From: Mageeibacillus sp. UBA5442
GTDB lineage: Bacteria > Bacillota > Clostridia > Saccharofermentanales > DTU023
DNA: 12,109 nt
Direction of reading: 5' to 3'
Assembly (NCBI GenBank): GCA_002427475.1
Contig: DIRG01000066.1
Span: 8,612 to 20,720, forward strand
The notes under the pieces were generated by a model. It was not told the DNA's origin, did not search any database, and worked only from the letters and a program-made list of their open reading frames with translations. Positions 1-5,824 of this stretch are shown here, piece by piece; the first letter of the stretch is position 1; every line of letters begins with the position of its first letter. The position numbers and the translations under genes are program-made.

Positions 1-19
1 TTTCGTGCCAGGCACGAAA
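1..19. repeat. Palindrome at window edge, GTGCC(A)GGCAC core
   Basis: A perfect 9-base inverted repeat (TTTCGTGCC, single A, GGCACGAAA) lies directly at the window start. As RNA it could fold as an 8-bp stem with a CAG loop; as DNA it is a near-perfect dyad that could be a protein site. It is separate from the hairpin at 31-60. The left context is outside the window, so I cannot tell whether it belongs to an upstream gene, an operator or a dispersed repeat. Confidence 0.55.
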
Positions 20-30
20 TTCAACTTACA

Positions 31-60
31 AGAAAAGCCAGCGTTTGCGCTGGCTTTTCT
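31..60. terminator. Strong hairpin, probable bidirectional terminator after mscL
   Basis: AGAAAAGCCAGCG (31-43) pairs perfectly with CGCTGGCTTTTCT (48-60) around a TTTG loop, giving a 13-bp stem. Because the outer stem is A-rich on one side and T-rich on the other, either strand gives a GC-rich core followed by a T-rich stretch. On the minus strand it sits about 50 bases beyond the mscL stop codon, where its terminator would be expected. On the plus strand it could end a gene lying left of the window. The T-run is interrupted by C, so efficiency is uncertain. Confidence 0.75.
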
Positions 61-112
61 CTGAGGTATTGAAATGAGCTGTTATGCAGCTCGGTCAATC
101 AATCATCATTAT

Positions 113-538
113 TTATTTGTTTTCTTGTTTTGCTTTCATCAGGTCACGAATTTCTTGTAGCAATGCTAGTTCTGTCTCAATAACTTCTTCGACTTCAGCT
201 TCTGCTTCTGCCGCTAAACGAGCTTCGCGTCTCTTGCGCATGTTGTTCAAACCCTTAACGACGAGAAAGAGGAAGAAGGCAATTAAGAGGAAGCTGATAA
301 CGGCTTCTATTACCTGTCCATAGGTAATAGCAACCTCTTCTGCAGTTGCCGTAGCAGCTGACAGGACTATTTTCAGATTAGCAAAATCGACACCCGCTGT
401 CAGATAACCGATAAGCGGCATCAGTAAGCCATTTACCACACTGTCTACGATAGCTTTAAAAGCTAAACCTAGAACAAAACCGATTGCAGCGTCCATCACG
501 CTACCTTGAGCGATGAACTCCTTAAATTCTTTCCACAT
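113..538 (-). CDS. mscL: Large-conductance mechanosensitive channel MscL
   Basis: This 141-residue protein is a homopentameric membrane channel that opens under membrane tension and releases small solutes during hypo-osmotic shock. The length is normal for MscL. The N-terminus has the typical short amphipathic helix (WKEFKEFIAQGSV), followed by TM1 (about residues 14-43, with the small-residue stretch AAIGFVLGLAFKAIV that lines the pore), a periplasmic loop around the GVDF motif (49-52), and TM2 (about 76-98). A basic cluster, RKRREAR (101-107), follows TM2, and a cytoplasmic helix with LLQEIRDLMK (126-135) would form the C-terminal bundle. The linker between them is unusually Ala/Glu rich. 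The ATG start has GAGGAGG just upstream on the minus strand. It lies 53 bases downstream of the P-loop ATPase gene on the same strand, so the two may be co-transcribed; an AT-rich gap leaves room for its own promoter. A hairpin at 31-60 probably terminates it. Confidence 0.96.
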   Translation of the reverse strand: MWKEFKEFIAQGSVMDAAIGFVLGLAFKAIVDSVVNGLLMPLIGYLTAGVDFANLKIVLSAATATAEEVAITYGQVIEAVISFLLIAFFLFLVVKGLNNMRKRREARLAAEAEAEVEEVIETELALLQEIRDLMKAKQENK

Positions 539-591
539 AAGACCTCCTCAAACGTGAATAATATTAAATCCGTTTAAATAATAACGGCGCT

Positions 592-1011
592 TTACTGCTT
601 GCGCATGTACTGCCTTAATTCTTCAGGCAACTCATCCGGCTCACAGCTGACGGCAATAGTGATATGGCTGTCAACTGTAGGAGCAAATGCTGCCAGGTTT
701 CTTACAAAAGAGACGAGATGTTCAGGATCATCATCGCCTACAACTTTAAAAACACTATCGATATATATATGGCTAATGTCGTAATCTTTCGCATTGAGGC
801 CGGCTAGGAAGGCAACAAGAGTATCATAGCCGCGCACCGGATATTCTGTGATGTCAATTAGACGGATGGAGTGGGGGATCAGATGGTCAAGACGACGACC
901 GTGTTCAATAAAAACTATGTTAGAGTTCTCTTTTCTGGATTCAGCTTCAATTTCCTTCAGCAAGAGCGGGGTCTTTCCCGAGCCCTTGGCTCCTACTATT
1001 AATTCAATCAT
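592..1011 (-). CDS. Small P-loop ATPase, PilT-like family of unknown role
   Basis: This 139-residue soluble protein has a clear Walker A motif, GAKGSGKT (residues 7-14), and a Walker B-like strand, HIYIDS (81-86), ending in Asp85. The fold suggested is a minimal P-loop NTPase core. From memory of clostridial genomes, short proteins of this type (N-terminal GxKGSGKT, then an FIDS-like strand) are often labelled 'twitching motility protein PilT' or 'ATP-binding protein'. The protein is far shorter than true PilT and lacks room for its N-terminal domain and Asp/His boxes, so a pilus role is not supported. The start ATG has AAAGGAGA at a good distance upstream on the minus strand. It is divergent from the pyr operon and precedes mscL on the same strand. 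Function is unknown; a nucleotide-binding or kinase-like role is the most that can be inferred. Confidence 0.85.
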   Translation of the reverse strand: MIELIVGAKGSGKTPLLLKEIEAESRKENSNIVFIEHGRRLDHLIPHSIRLIDITEYPVRGYDTLVAFLAGLNAKDYDISHIYIDSVFKVVGDDDPEHLVSFVRNLAAFAPTVDSHITIAVSCEPDELPEELRQYMRKQ

Positions 1012-1065
1012 GTCATTCTCCTTTCATTTGGACCCTATTTCATATTAATATACTACTTCAGAGTG

Positions 1066-1097
1066 CTGAAAAAGCATAGGACTTTTCTGAAAAAAGC
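1066..1097. repeat. Two A-rich direct repeats in the divergent promoter region
   Basis: CTGAAAAAGC (1066-1075) recurs as CTGAAAAAAGC (1087-1097), start to start 21 bases, about two helical turns. They sit between the start of the minus-strand ATPase gene and the -35 of the pyr promoter. Such spacing suits binding on one face of the helix, or an A-tract bend acting as an upstream element. Chance in an AT-rich spacer is also possible. Confidence 0.35.
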
Positions 1098-1118
1098 TAA
1101 AAATCACCAAAATAGTGC

Positions 1119-1147
1119 TTGCAGGAGAGAAGTAAAAGATATATGAT
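1119..1147 (+). promoter_or_regulatory. Sigma-A promoter of the pyr operon
   Basis: TTGCAG (1119-1124) and TATGAT (1142-1147) are separated by exactly 17 bases. Each hexamer has one or two mismatches to the consensus. The start of transcription would be about 1153-1155, so the PyrR-binding hairpin would be almost the very first thing transcribed. This is the only good promoter I see before pyrR. Confidence 0.75.
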
Positions 1148-1156
1148 AGTTCAGAA

Positions 1157-1186
1157 CCTATAAAACAGTCCTGTGAGGCTGCTAGG
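1157..1186 (+). promoter_or_regulatory. PyrR-binding loop (anti-antiterminator) in the pyr leader RNA
   Basis: The leader contains AGTCCTGTGAGGCT (1167-1180), an exact fit to the known PyrR RNA consensus ARUCCNGNGAGGYU. The upper stem pairs CAG (1166-1168) with CTG (1179-1181) and CC (1170-1171) with GG (1177-1178), closing a UGUGA loop. A lower stem CCTA (1157-1160)/TAGG (1183-1186) is separated by a purine-rich bulge (TAAAA), as in known binding loops. In the established Bacillus mechanism, UMP-bound PyrR stabilises this hairpin; it then blocks the antiterminator and lets the terminator form. Confidence 0.9.
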
Positions 1187-1253
1187 GCGTCAAAATTAAG
1201 TATGCGGTATTTCTGGCCGTAAACCCAAACAGATGCTTTGAATTCTCCGGGAC
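1168..1253 (+). promoter_or_regulatory. Antiterminator pairing of the pyr attenuator
   Basis: The stretch 1168-1178 (GTCCTGTGAGG) can pair with TCTCCGGGAC (1244-1253): ten base pairs, two of them G-U, with one bulged U at 1174. The left arm consumes most of the PyrR-binding loop and the right arm consumes the 5' arm of the terminator hairpin. The antiterminator therefore cannot coexist with either, as the attenuation model requires. The pairing was found by eye; no energy was calculated. Confidence 0.7.
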
Positions 1254-1272
1254 AAATGCCCGGCTTTTTTTT
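1247..1272 (+). terminator. Intrinsic terminator (attenuator) before pyrR
   Basis: CCGGG (1247-1251) pairs with CCCGG (1259-1263); an extra C-G pair (1253/1258) closes an AAAT loop with A1252 bulged. The stem is followed by C and eight Ts (1265-1272), a textbook intrinsic terminator. It ends 17 bases before the pyrR start, inside the untranslated leader, so it acts as the off state of the PyrR switch and not as the end of a gene. Confidence 0.88.
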
Positions 1273-1289
1273 GCCAAAAAGGAGAACCA

Positions 1290-1832
1290 ATGCAGATTAA
1301 ATCTGTTTTAATGGACAGCACAGCCATGCAACGGGCGCTAATGAGGATCGCCCACGAGATCATCGAAAAGAACCGCGGGATTGAAAATCTAGCCTTAGTC
1401 GGAATCCAAAGGCGCGGTGTACCCTTGGCCAAGACTCTAGCAGAAATGATTACTGAAATAGAGGGCCACAAACCCCTTGAAGGCACTTTAGATATAACCT
1501 TCTACCGCGATGATCTGAGTCATCTGACCGGCCACCCCATCATCAACAGCACTAACCTCCCTTTCAATGTCAACAGAACAACTATCGTCCTCGTTGACGA
1601 CGTACTCTTTACCGGTCGCACAGCGAGAGCCGCAATTGACGCGATCTTCGATTTGGGCAGACCGGCCAAAATTCAGTTGGCAGTCTTAGTTGACCGCGGT
1701 CACCGTGAACTGCCGATAAAGCCTGATTATGTGGGCAAAAATGTTCCAACATCATCACGCGAGCAGATCTTGGTTCAGGTGCCGGAATACGACGGGGCGG
1801 AGCAAGTCTTGTTAGCTGATAGGAAGGCATAG
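1290..1832 (+). CDS. pyrR: Bifunctional PyrR: pyr RNA-binding attenuation regulator / uracil phosphoribosyltransferase
   Basis: PyrR senses UMP and UTP, binds the pyr leader RNA and promotes premature termination; the protein also has uracil phosphoribosyltransferase activity in characterised members. The 180-residue length is exactly typical. The PRPP-binding loop VLVDDVLFTGRT is intact at residues 100-111. GIQRRGVPLA (38-47) is the family's conserved N-terminal strand-loop, and FYRDDL (71-76) and LVDRGHRELPI (133-143) are also characteristic. The ATG is preceded by AAGGAG at five bases. The gene is first in the pyr operon, and its own leader carries the PyrR site, so it is autoregulated. 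The pyrB start lies two bases past its stop codon. Unlike B. subtilis, there is no permease gene and no second attenuator between pyrR and pyrB. Confidence 0.97.
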   Translation: MQIKSVLMDSTAMQRALMRIAHEIIEKNRGIENLALVGIQRRGVPLAKTLAEMITEIEGHKPLEGTLDITFYRDDLSHLTGHPIINSTNLPFNVNRTTIVLVDDVLFTGRTARAAIDAIFDLGRPAKIQLAVLVDRGHRELPIKPDYVGKNVPTSSREQILVQVPEYDGAEQVLLADRKA

Positions 1833-1834
1833 TT

Positions 1835-2770
1835 ATGGAGAAAATGCTGACAAATAAGGACCTCCTCGGCTTGCAGGAAACTAGCAAGGAAGATATTGAA
1901 CTGATTCTAGACACCGCGGATATGATGCGGCACATTCTTGATTCTCCCACAAAGAGAACGGCTCACTTGGCAGGCAAGTCGGTCGTATTGTTCTTTTTGG
2001 AGAACAGCACACGTACTCGACTTTCCTTTGAAATGTCATGTAAGTATCTGAGTGCAAACTCCTCCAACATTTCCGCTTCAGGCAGTTCCATACACAAAGG
2101 TGAGAATCTCTACGACACAGTAAAGACCATCGACGTTATGGCAACGGATCTCCTAGTGATGAGACACAATCAAAGCGGCGCTCCGCACATGATCGCTCCT
2201 TTGGTCGACGCCAGCGTCATCAATGGCGGCGACGGAATGAATGAGCATCCGACTCAAGCGCTTTTAGATATGATGACTATCCGCGAGCATAAAGGACAGT
2301 TGGACGGCCTCCGAGTAGCTATTGCCGGAGATGCACTCCATAGCAGAGTGGTACGCTCCAACATTTGGGGTTTGTCAAAAATGGGAGCCGAGGTTAGGGT
2401 GGCCGCACCGCCGACGATGATGCCGCGACACCTCGACCACATGCCCTGTATAGTCACCCATGATGTGCGGGAGGCCTGCGAAGACGCCGATGTCGTGATG
2501 GGTTTGCGCGTCCAATTGGAACGCCAAAAAAGTGCGCTTTTCCCCAGTATCCGAGAGTACGCCCATTTCTTCGGCATCGACGAAGAAGTATTAGCTTGCG
2601 CTAAGGAAGACGCCATCATTATGCACCCCGGACCATGTAATCACGGCGTAGAAATGCCTACGTCCATTCACGAACACGAGCGTTCGGTTATCCATGAACA
2701 GGTATCTAACGGAGTAGCAGTGAGGATGGCTGTCTTATACCTGCTGCAAGCGAGGAGGAATTATCAGTGA
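1835..2770 (+). CDS. pyrB: Aspartate carbamoyltransferase catalytic chain
   Basis: This enzyme condenses carbamoyl phosphate and L-aspartate to carbamoyl aspartate, the first committed pyrimidine step. The 311 residues contain the carbamoyl-phosphate loop STRTRLSFE (58-66), the mobile-loop SIHKGE (85-90) with its Lys, EHPTQALLD (137-145), RVQLER (225-230), and HPGP (264-267). No regulatory chain gene (pyrI) accompanies it, which fits the unregulated Bacillus-type trimer controlled at the RNA level by PyrR. The B. subtilis enzyme has HPAPVNRGVE after the catalytic His; here the sequence is HPGPCNHGVE, so the Arg is replaced by His270. The ribosome site AGGAAGG (1821-1827) overlaps the pyrR 3' end. 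The stop overlaps the pyrC start, suggesting translational coupling. Confidence 0.97.
   Translation: MEKMLTNKDLLGLQETSKEDIELILDTADMMRHILDSPTKRTAHLAGKSVVLFFLENSTRTRLSFEMSCKYLSANSSNISASGSSIHKGENLYDTVKTIDVMATDLLVMRHNQSGAPHMIAPLVDASVINGGDGMNEHPTQALLDMMTIREHKGQLDGLRVAIAGDALHSRVVRSNIWGLSKMGAEVRVAAPPTMMPRHLDHMPCIVTHDVREACEDADVVMGLRVQLERQKSALFPSIREYAHFFGIDEEVLACAKEDAIIMHPGPCNHGVEMPTSIHEHERSVIHEQVSNGVAVRMAVLYLLQARRNYQ
2752..2758 (+). promoter_or_regulatory. Ribosome binding site that fixes the GTG start of pyrC
   Basis: GAGGAGG lies eight bases before GTG at 2767-2769. This near-perfect anti-16S match supports the GTG start, which overlaps the pyrB stop codon (GTGA). Confidence 0.85.
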
Positions 2771-4065
2771 GGAAGAAGTTCAGTCACCTAGACCTAGCTA
2801 ACTTACTTTTGCGTGATGTGCGCGTGGTCGACCCTTTTACGGGTGTTGACAGAAGACAAGACTTGGCTGTCAAAGATGGACAGATAGTGGCAGCGAGTGC
2901 AGCAGATGATCTGGAAGAAATCTCAGCCACGGGGCTTGTGGTGTGTCCCGGTCTTACCGATGCACACGTCCACCTAAGAGAGCCCGGACAAGAATATAAA
3001 GAAGATATAGTGTCAGGGACGAGAGCCGCCGCCCACGGTGGTATGGTACAGGTCGCTTGCATGCCGAATACTGCGCCCCCGATTGACAATCCGGCGCTCG
3101 TTTCTTATGTAATCGAGCGCGCAGAAACCGCCGGCTACTGTGAAGTCTTGCCGATAGGAGCCGTGAGCAAAGGTTTGGCAGGTGAAGAACTGGCCGAAAT
3201 CGGGCTAATGCGTGAAGCCGGGGCCGTTGCTTTCAGCGATGACGGCAAACCGGTGGCCAGCGCGGAAATGATGCGCAAAGCTATGATCTATGCCCAAGCC
3301 TTTGGCTGCACCGTCCATTCTCACTGCGAAGACTTGAGTTTGGCGGAAGACGGTTTAATGAATGAGGGCTGGGTATCGACTGAGATGGGCTTATTCGGCA
3401 TACCCACCTTGGCAGAAGATGTGATGATAGCTCGTGATATTTTGTTGTCGGAGTATTACGATTGTCCCGTACATATTTGCCATGTCAGTACTGCCGGAGG
3501 CGTCGAAATGATCCGCCAAGCCAAACGTAAGGGTCTGAAGGTTACTGCGGAAACTTGTCCGCATTATTTCACCTTTACGGATGCGGAGGTGCGGGGTTTT
3601 CGCACAAATTACAAAATGAATCCGCCCTTACGCAGTGAAGAAGATCGACTGGCAGTCTTAGAAGGCATCGTTGACGGCAGTTTGGATCTCATTGTCAGCG
3701 ACCACGCACCACACCACAGCGATGAAAAAGAAGTCGAATTTGCCTTGGCGCTCTTCGGCATTATTGGTGTAGAAACACTGTGGCCCTTGCTCTACTCCGA
3801 ACTGGTTTTAAGCGGGAAACTTAGCCTTGAGGCTGCCTTGCGCTTGGTCACTGTTAATCCCCGCCGACTGCTACAGCAAGAGGAAACCCCTCTTGTCGAG
3901 GGGGCGCCTGCAAACCTGATGGTGTTCGCAGAGGATGAGCCTTTTACTTACGATAAATCAAGCACTTTCAGTAAGGCACGCAACACACCTTACGACGGGT
4001 ACGAAATGAACGGTCCGATCAAACTCACATTGTGGAACGGTCGCGTCACTTATAGGAGTAAATAA
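2767..4065 (+). CDS. pyrC: Dihydroorotase, class I
   Basis: This zinc enzyme of the amidohydrolase superfamily reversibly cyclises carbamoyl aspartate to dihydroorotate. The 432-residue length is that of class I bacterial dihydroorotases (Bacillus/Aquifex type). Metal and substrate motifs are intact: DAHVHLREPG (65-74), the FSDDG loop with the bridging-acid position (157-161), HSHCED (184-189), ICHVST (237-242) and SDHAPH (311-316). MPNT (99-102) is the usual substrate-contact segment. The start is GTG, overlapping the pyrB stop and served by GAGGAGG. About ten residues precede the usual beginning of the beta domain (LLLRDVRVVDP), so a slightly later start cannot be excluded, but the ribosome site fits the GTG. 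The pyrF start follows the stop after one base. Confidence 0.97.
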   Translation: MRKKFSHLDLANLLLRDVRVVDPFTGVDRRQDLAVKDGQIVAASAADDLEEISATGLVVCPGLTDAHVHLREPGQEYKEDIVSGTRAAAHGGMVQVACMPNTAPPIDNPALVSYVIERAETAGYCEVLPIGAVSKGLAGEELAEIGLMREAGAVAFSDDGKPVASAEMMRKAMIYAQAFGCTVHSHCEDLSLAEDGLMNEGWVSTEMGLFGIPTLAEDVMIARDILLSEYYDCPVHICHVSTAGGVEMIRQAKRKGLKVTAETCPHYFTFTDAEVRGFRTNYKMNPPLRSEEDRLAVLEGIVDGSLDLIVSDHAPHHSDEKEVEFALALFGIIGVETLWPLLYSELVLSGKLSLEAALRLVTVNPRRLLQQEETPLVEGAPANLMVFAEDEPFTYDKSSTFSKARNTPYDGYEMNGPIKLTLWNGRVTYRSK

Positions 4066-4066
4066 C

Positions 4067-4981
4067 ATGAAAGAACATTCTTTAGATCGTCTTCAAACTC
4101 GCATCAATGAGATGAAAAACCCTACTTGCCTTGGCTTGGATCCGAGACCGGACGTAGTTCCCGGCTTTTTATTTGACGAAAGCGGAGACCTTGAAGAAGG
4201 CCTCTACCAATTCGGGAAACGTCTGATCGATGCTACAGCAGATTTGCTGCCGGCTGTTAAGCCGCAGTTTGCCTATTACGAAGCTTGCGGCATCCCCGGA
4301 TTGCTGGCTGTGCAAAGGACCATGAGCTATGCCCGCGAAAAAGGCATGCTCGTCATAGCCGATGCCAAGCGCGGTGATATCGGCTCTACCAGCGAAGCTT
4401 ACGCTAAAGCCTTTCTGGGAGAGACCAACATGGCAGGCGAAAAGTTTAGCGCTTTTCCCGCCGACGTGGTCACAGTGCAGCCGTACACGGGCTCGGACGG
4501 AGTTAAACCCTTCCTCGACACGGCTGTTGCGCACGAAAAGGGCCTCTTTTTGCTCTGTCGCACATCCAATCCTTCAGCCAAAGACTTACAGGACCTCCAG
4601 TTGACGAGCGGCAGCGCTGTAGTGGAAGAACTGGCCATGCTGATCAGAGATTGGGGGCAGCCCTATGTGACTCCCACCTATGATCTATCAGCTCTGGGAG
4701 CTGTAGTCGGGGCGACCTATCCCGCAGAAGCGGCACATTTACGGAAGCTGATGCCGCAAACCTTTTTCTTAGTACCCGGCTACGGTGCACAGGGTGCGGG
4801 AGCAGATGATGCTGTGGCAGGTTTCCGTAACGACAATAGCGGCTGCGTAGTCAATGCCTCACGCAGCATAGCCATGGCCTATAAAAAATTCAACATGCCT
4901 GTCGAAGACTTTGCTGAGGCTGCCAGGCTTGAGGTTGTGGAGATGAAAAAAAAGCTCAACGCTGCGTTGGCACGCAGATAA
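4067..4981 (+). CDS. pyrF: Orotidine 5'-phosphate decarboxylase, type 2
   Basis: The enzyme decarboxylates OMP to UMP, the last step of the pathway. Its 304 residues make it the longer type 2 form, not the roughly 230-residue Bacillus type. The catalytic motif DAKRGDIGSTSEAYA (99-113) contains the Lys-Asp pair of the active-site tetrad. Other conserved parts are CLGLDPRPD (21-29), AVKPQFAYYE (63-72), TVQPYTGSDGVKPFL (136-150), LLCRTSNPS (162-170) and the phosphate-binding VPGYGAQG (236-243) with NASRSI (263-268). The start is ATG with TAGGAG eight bases upstream, inside the end of pyrC. A 36-base spacer with a small GC hairpin separates it from pyrK. Confidence 0.97.
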   Translation: MKEHSLDRLQTRINEMKNPTCLGLDPRPDVVPGFLFDESGDLEEGLYQFGKRLIDATADLLPAVKPQFAYYEACGIPGLLAVQRTMSYAREKGMLVIADAKRGDIGSTSEAYAKAFLGETNMAGEKFSAFPADVVTVQPYTGSDGVKPFLDTAVAHEKGLFLLCRTSNPSAKDLQDLQLTSGSAVVEELAMLIRDWGQPYVTPTYDLSALGAVVGATYPAEAAHLRKLMPQTFFLVPGYGAQGAGADDAVAGFRNDNSGCVVNASRSIAMAYKKFNMPVEDFAEAARLEVVEMKKKLNAALARR

Positions 4982-5017
4982 GCCGCCGGCTCTTCGGCAC
5001 GAAAAAAGGAAATATAC

Positions 5018-5815
5018 ATGACCGCTTTGGAACATAATCTCGTTTTGAAAGAAAAGGAAAAAGTGTCGCCCGACACTTACGTTCTGACCTTTTTCACCCA
5101 AGATATTCCGCAGGCACAGCCAGGCCAGTTCTTTAACTTGGCTACGCCTTACTATCTGCGACGCCCACTCGGCGTGCTGCGTCAAAGCGCAGATAGTATC
5201 AGCTTTGGAATTAAGGTGGTAGGAAAAGGAAGCAAAGCCTTGTCGCAGCTGCGTCCGGGCGATCATCTTACTGCGCTGGGCCCCTTAGGTCGTGCTTATG
5301 ATCTGCGACGAATAGAGAAGGACAGTACTGTCATACTGGTAGGTGGCGGTACAGGTGTTTTTCCGCTCTTATATATGGCGCAGAGAGCAGGTGAGGGAGC
5401 TTTTGAACAAAAGATCTGCCAAATTTATGGCTTTCGTTCGCCGGAGGATAGCTTTCTGATAGACGAGGCGAGATCCCTTTGTGACGATACAATAATGGCC
5501 AGCGACAGTGGCGGTCTGGATTTTCACGGGCACGCTGTTGCGGCTTTAGAAGCTAAACTAGCTAGCCTTAGCGAAGCGCCCGCAGCTATTTTCACTTGCG
5601 GACCTGAGCCGTTGATGAAGGGTGTCATAGCTGTCGGCAAACGCGAGGGTATTCCCGTGCAGGCTTCTCTAGAGACTAGAATGGGCTGCGGTACAGGTCT
5701 TTGCCGAGGGTGTTCCGTGGATTTGATTGACGAAAAGGCAGCGAACGGTTTTCGTAGAGTGCGTTGCTGCACAGAAGGCCCGGTTTTTCCGGGAGAAGCC
5801 ATCATCTGGCGTTAA
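5018..5815 (+). CDS. pyrK: Dihydroorotate dehydrogenase electron transfer subunit
   Basis: PyrK is the FAD and [2Fe-2S] subunit that passes electrons from dihydroorotate, via PyrD, to NAD+. The 265 residues follow the ferredoxin-reductase layout. The FAD domain has YYLRRPLGV (45-53) with the RRP signature. The nucleotide domain has LVGGGTGVFPL (107-117) and TCGPEPLM (193-200). A C-terminal cluster-binding segment has Cys224, Cys229, Cys232 (MGCGTGLCRGC) and a fourth Cys at 251 in RCCTEGPVF; Cys250 next to it is an extra. All cluster ligands are present. It lies directly before pyrD, nine bases apart, as expected for subunits of one heterotetramer. Its ribosome site is a weak AAAAAAGGA, which may lower translation relative to pyrD. 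Confidence 0.96.
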   Translation: MTALEHNLVLKEKEKVSPDTYVLTFFTQDIPQAQPGQFFNLATPYYLRRPLGVLRQSADSISFGIKVVGKGSKALSQLRPGDHLTALGPLGRAYDLRRIEKDSTVILVGGGTGVFPLLYMAQRAGEGAFEQKICQIYGFRSPEDSFLIDEARSLCDDTIMASDSGGLDFHGHAVAALEAKLASLSEAPAAIFTCGPEPLMKGVIAVGKREGIPVQASLETRMGCGTGLCRGCSVDLIDEKAANGFRRVRCCTEGPVFPGEAIIWR

Positions 5816-5824
5816 GGAGTAGAC

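Noticed and set aside
570..587. CCGTT...AACGG inverted repeat between the ATPase gene and mscL as terminator
   Set aside because: Five-pair stem, eight-base loop and no solid T-run on the minus strand; termination there is not supported.
1021..1075. Promoter for the minus-strand ATPase gene (TATTAA-like -10 with TTTTCA-like -35)
   Set aside because: Several weak hexamer choices fit the AT-rich sequence with 16-17 base spacers, and none stands out, so I did not list one.
1196..1486. Minus-strand frames across the pyr leader and the start of pyrR
   Set aside because: They run through a complete attenuator and the conserved pyrR coding sequence, and encode nothing recognisable.
4982..4998. GC-rich hairpin between pyrF and pyrK as a second attenuator
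   Set aside because: The stem is four pairs, there is no T-run beyond a mixed A-rich stretch, and no PyrR consensus lies nearby.
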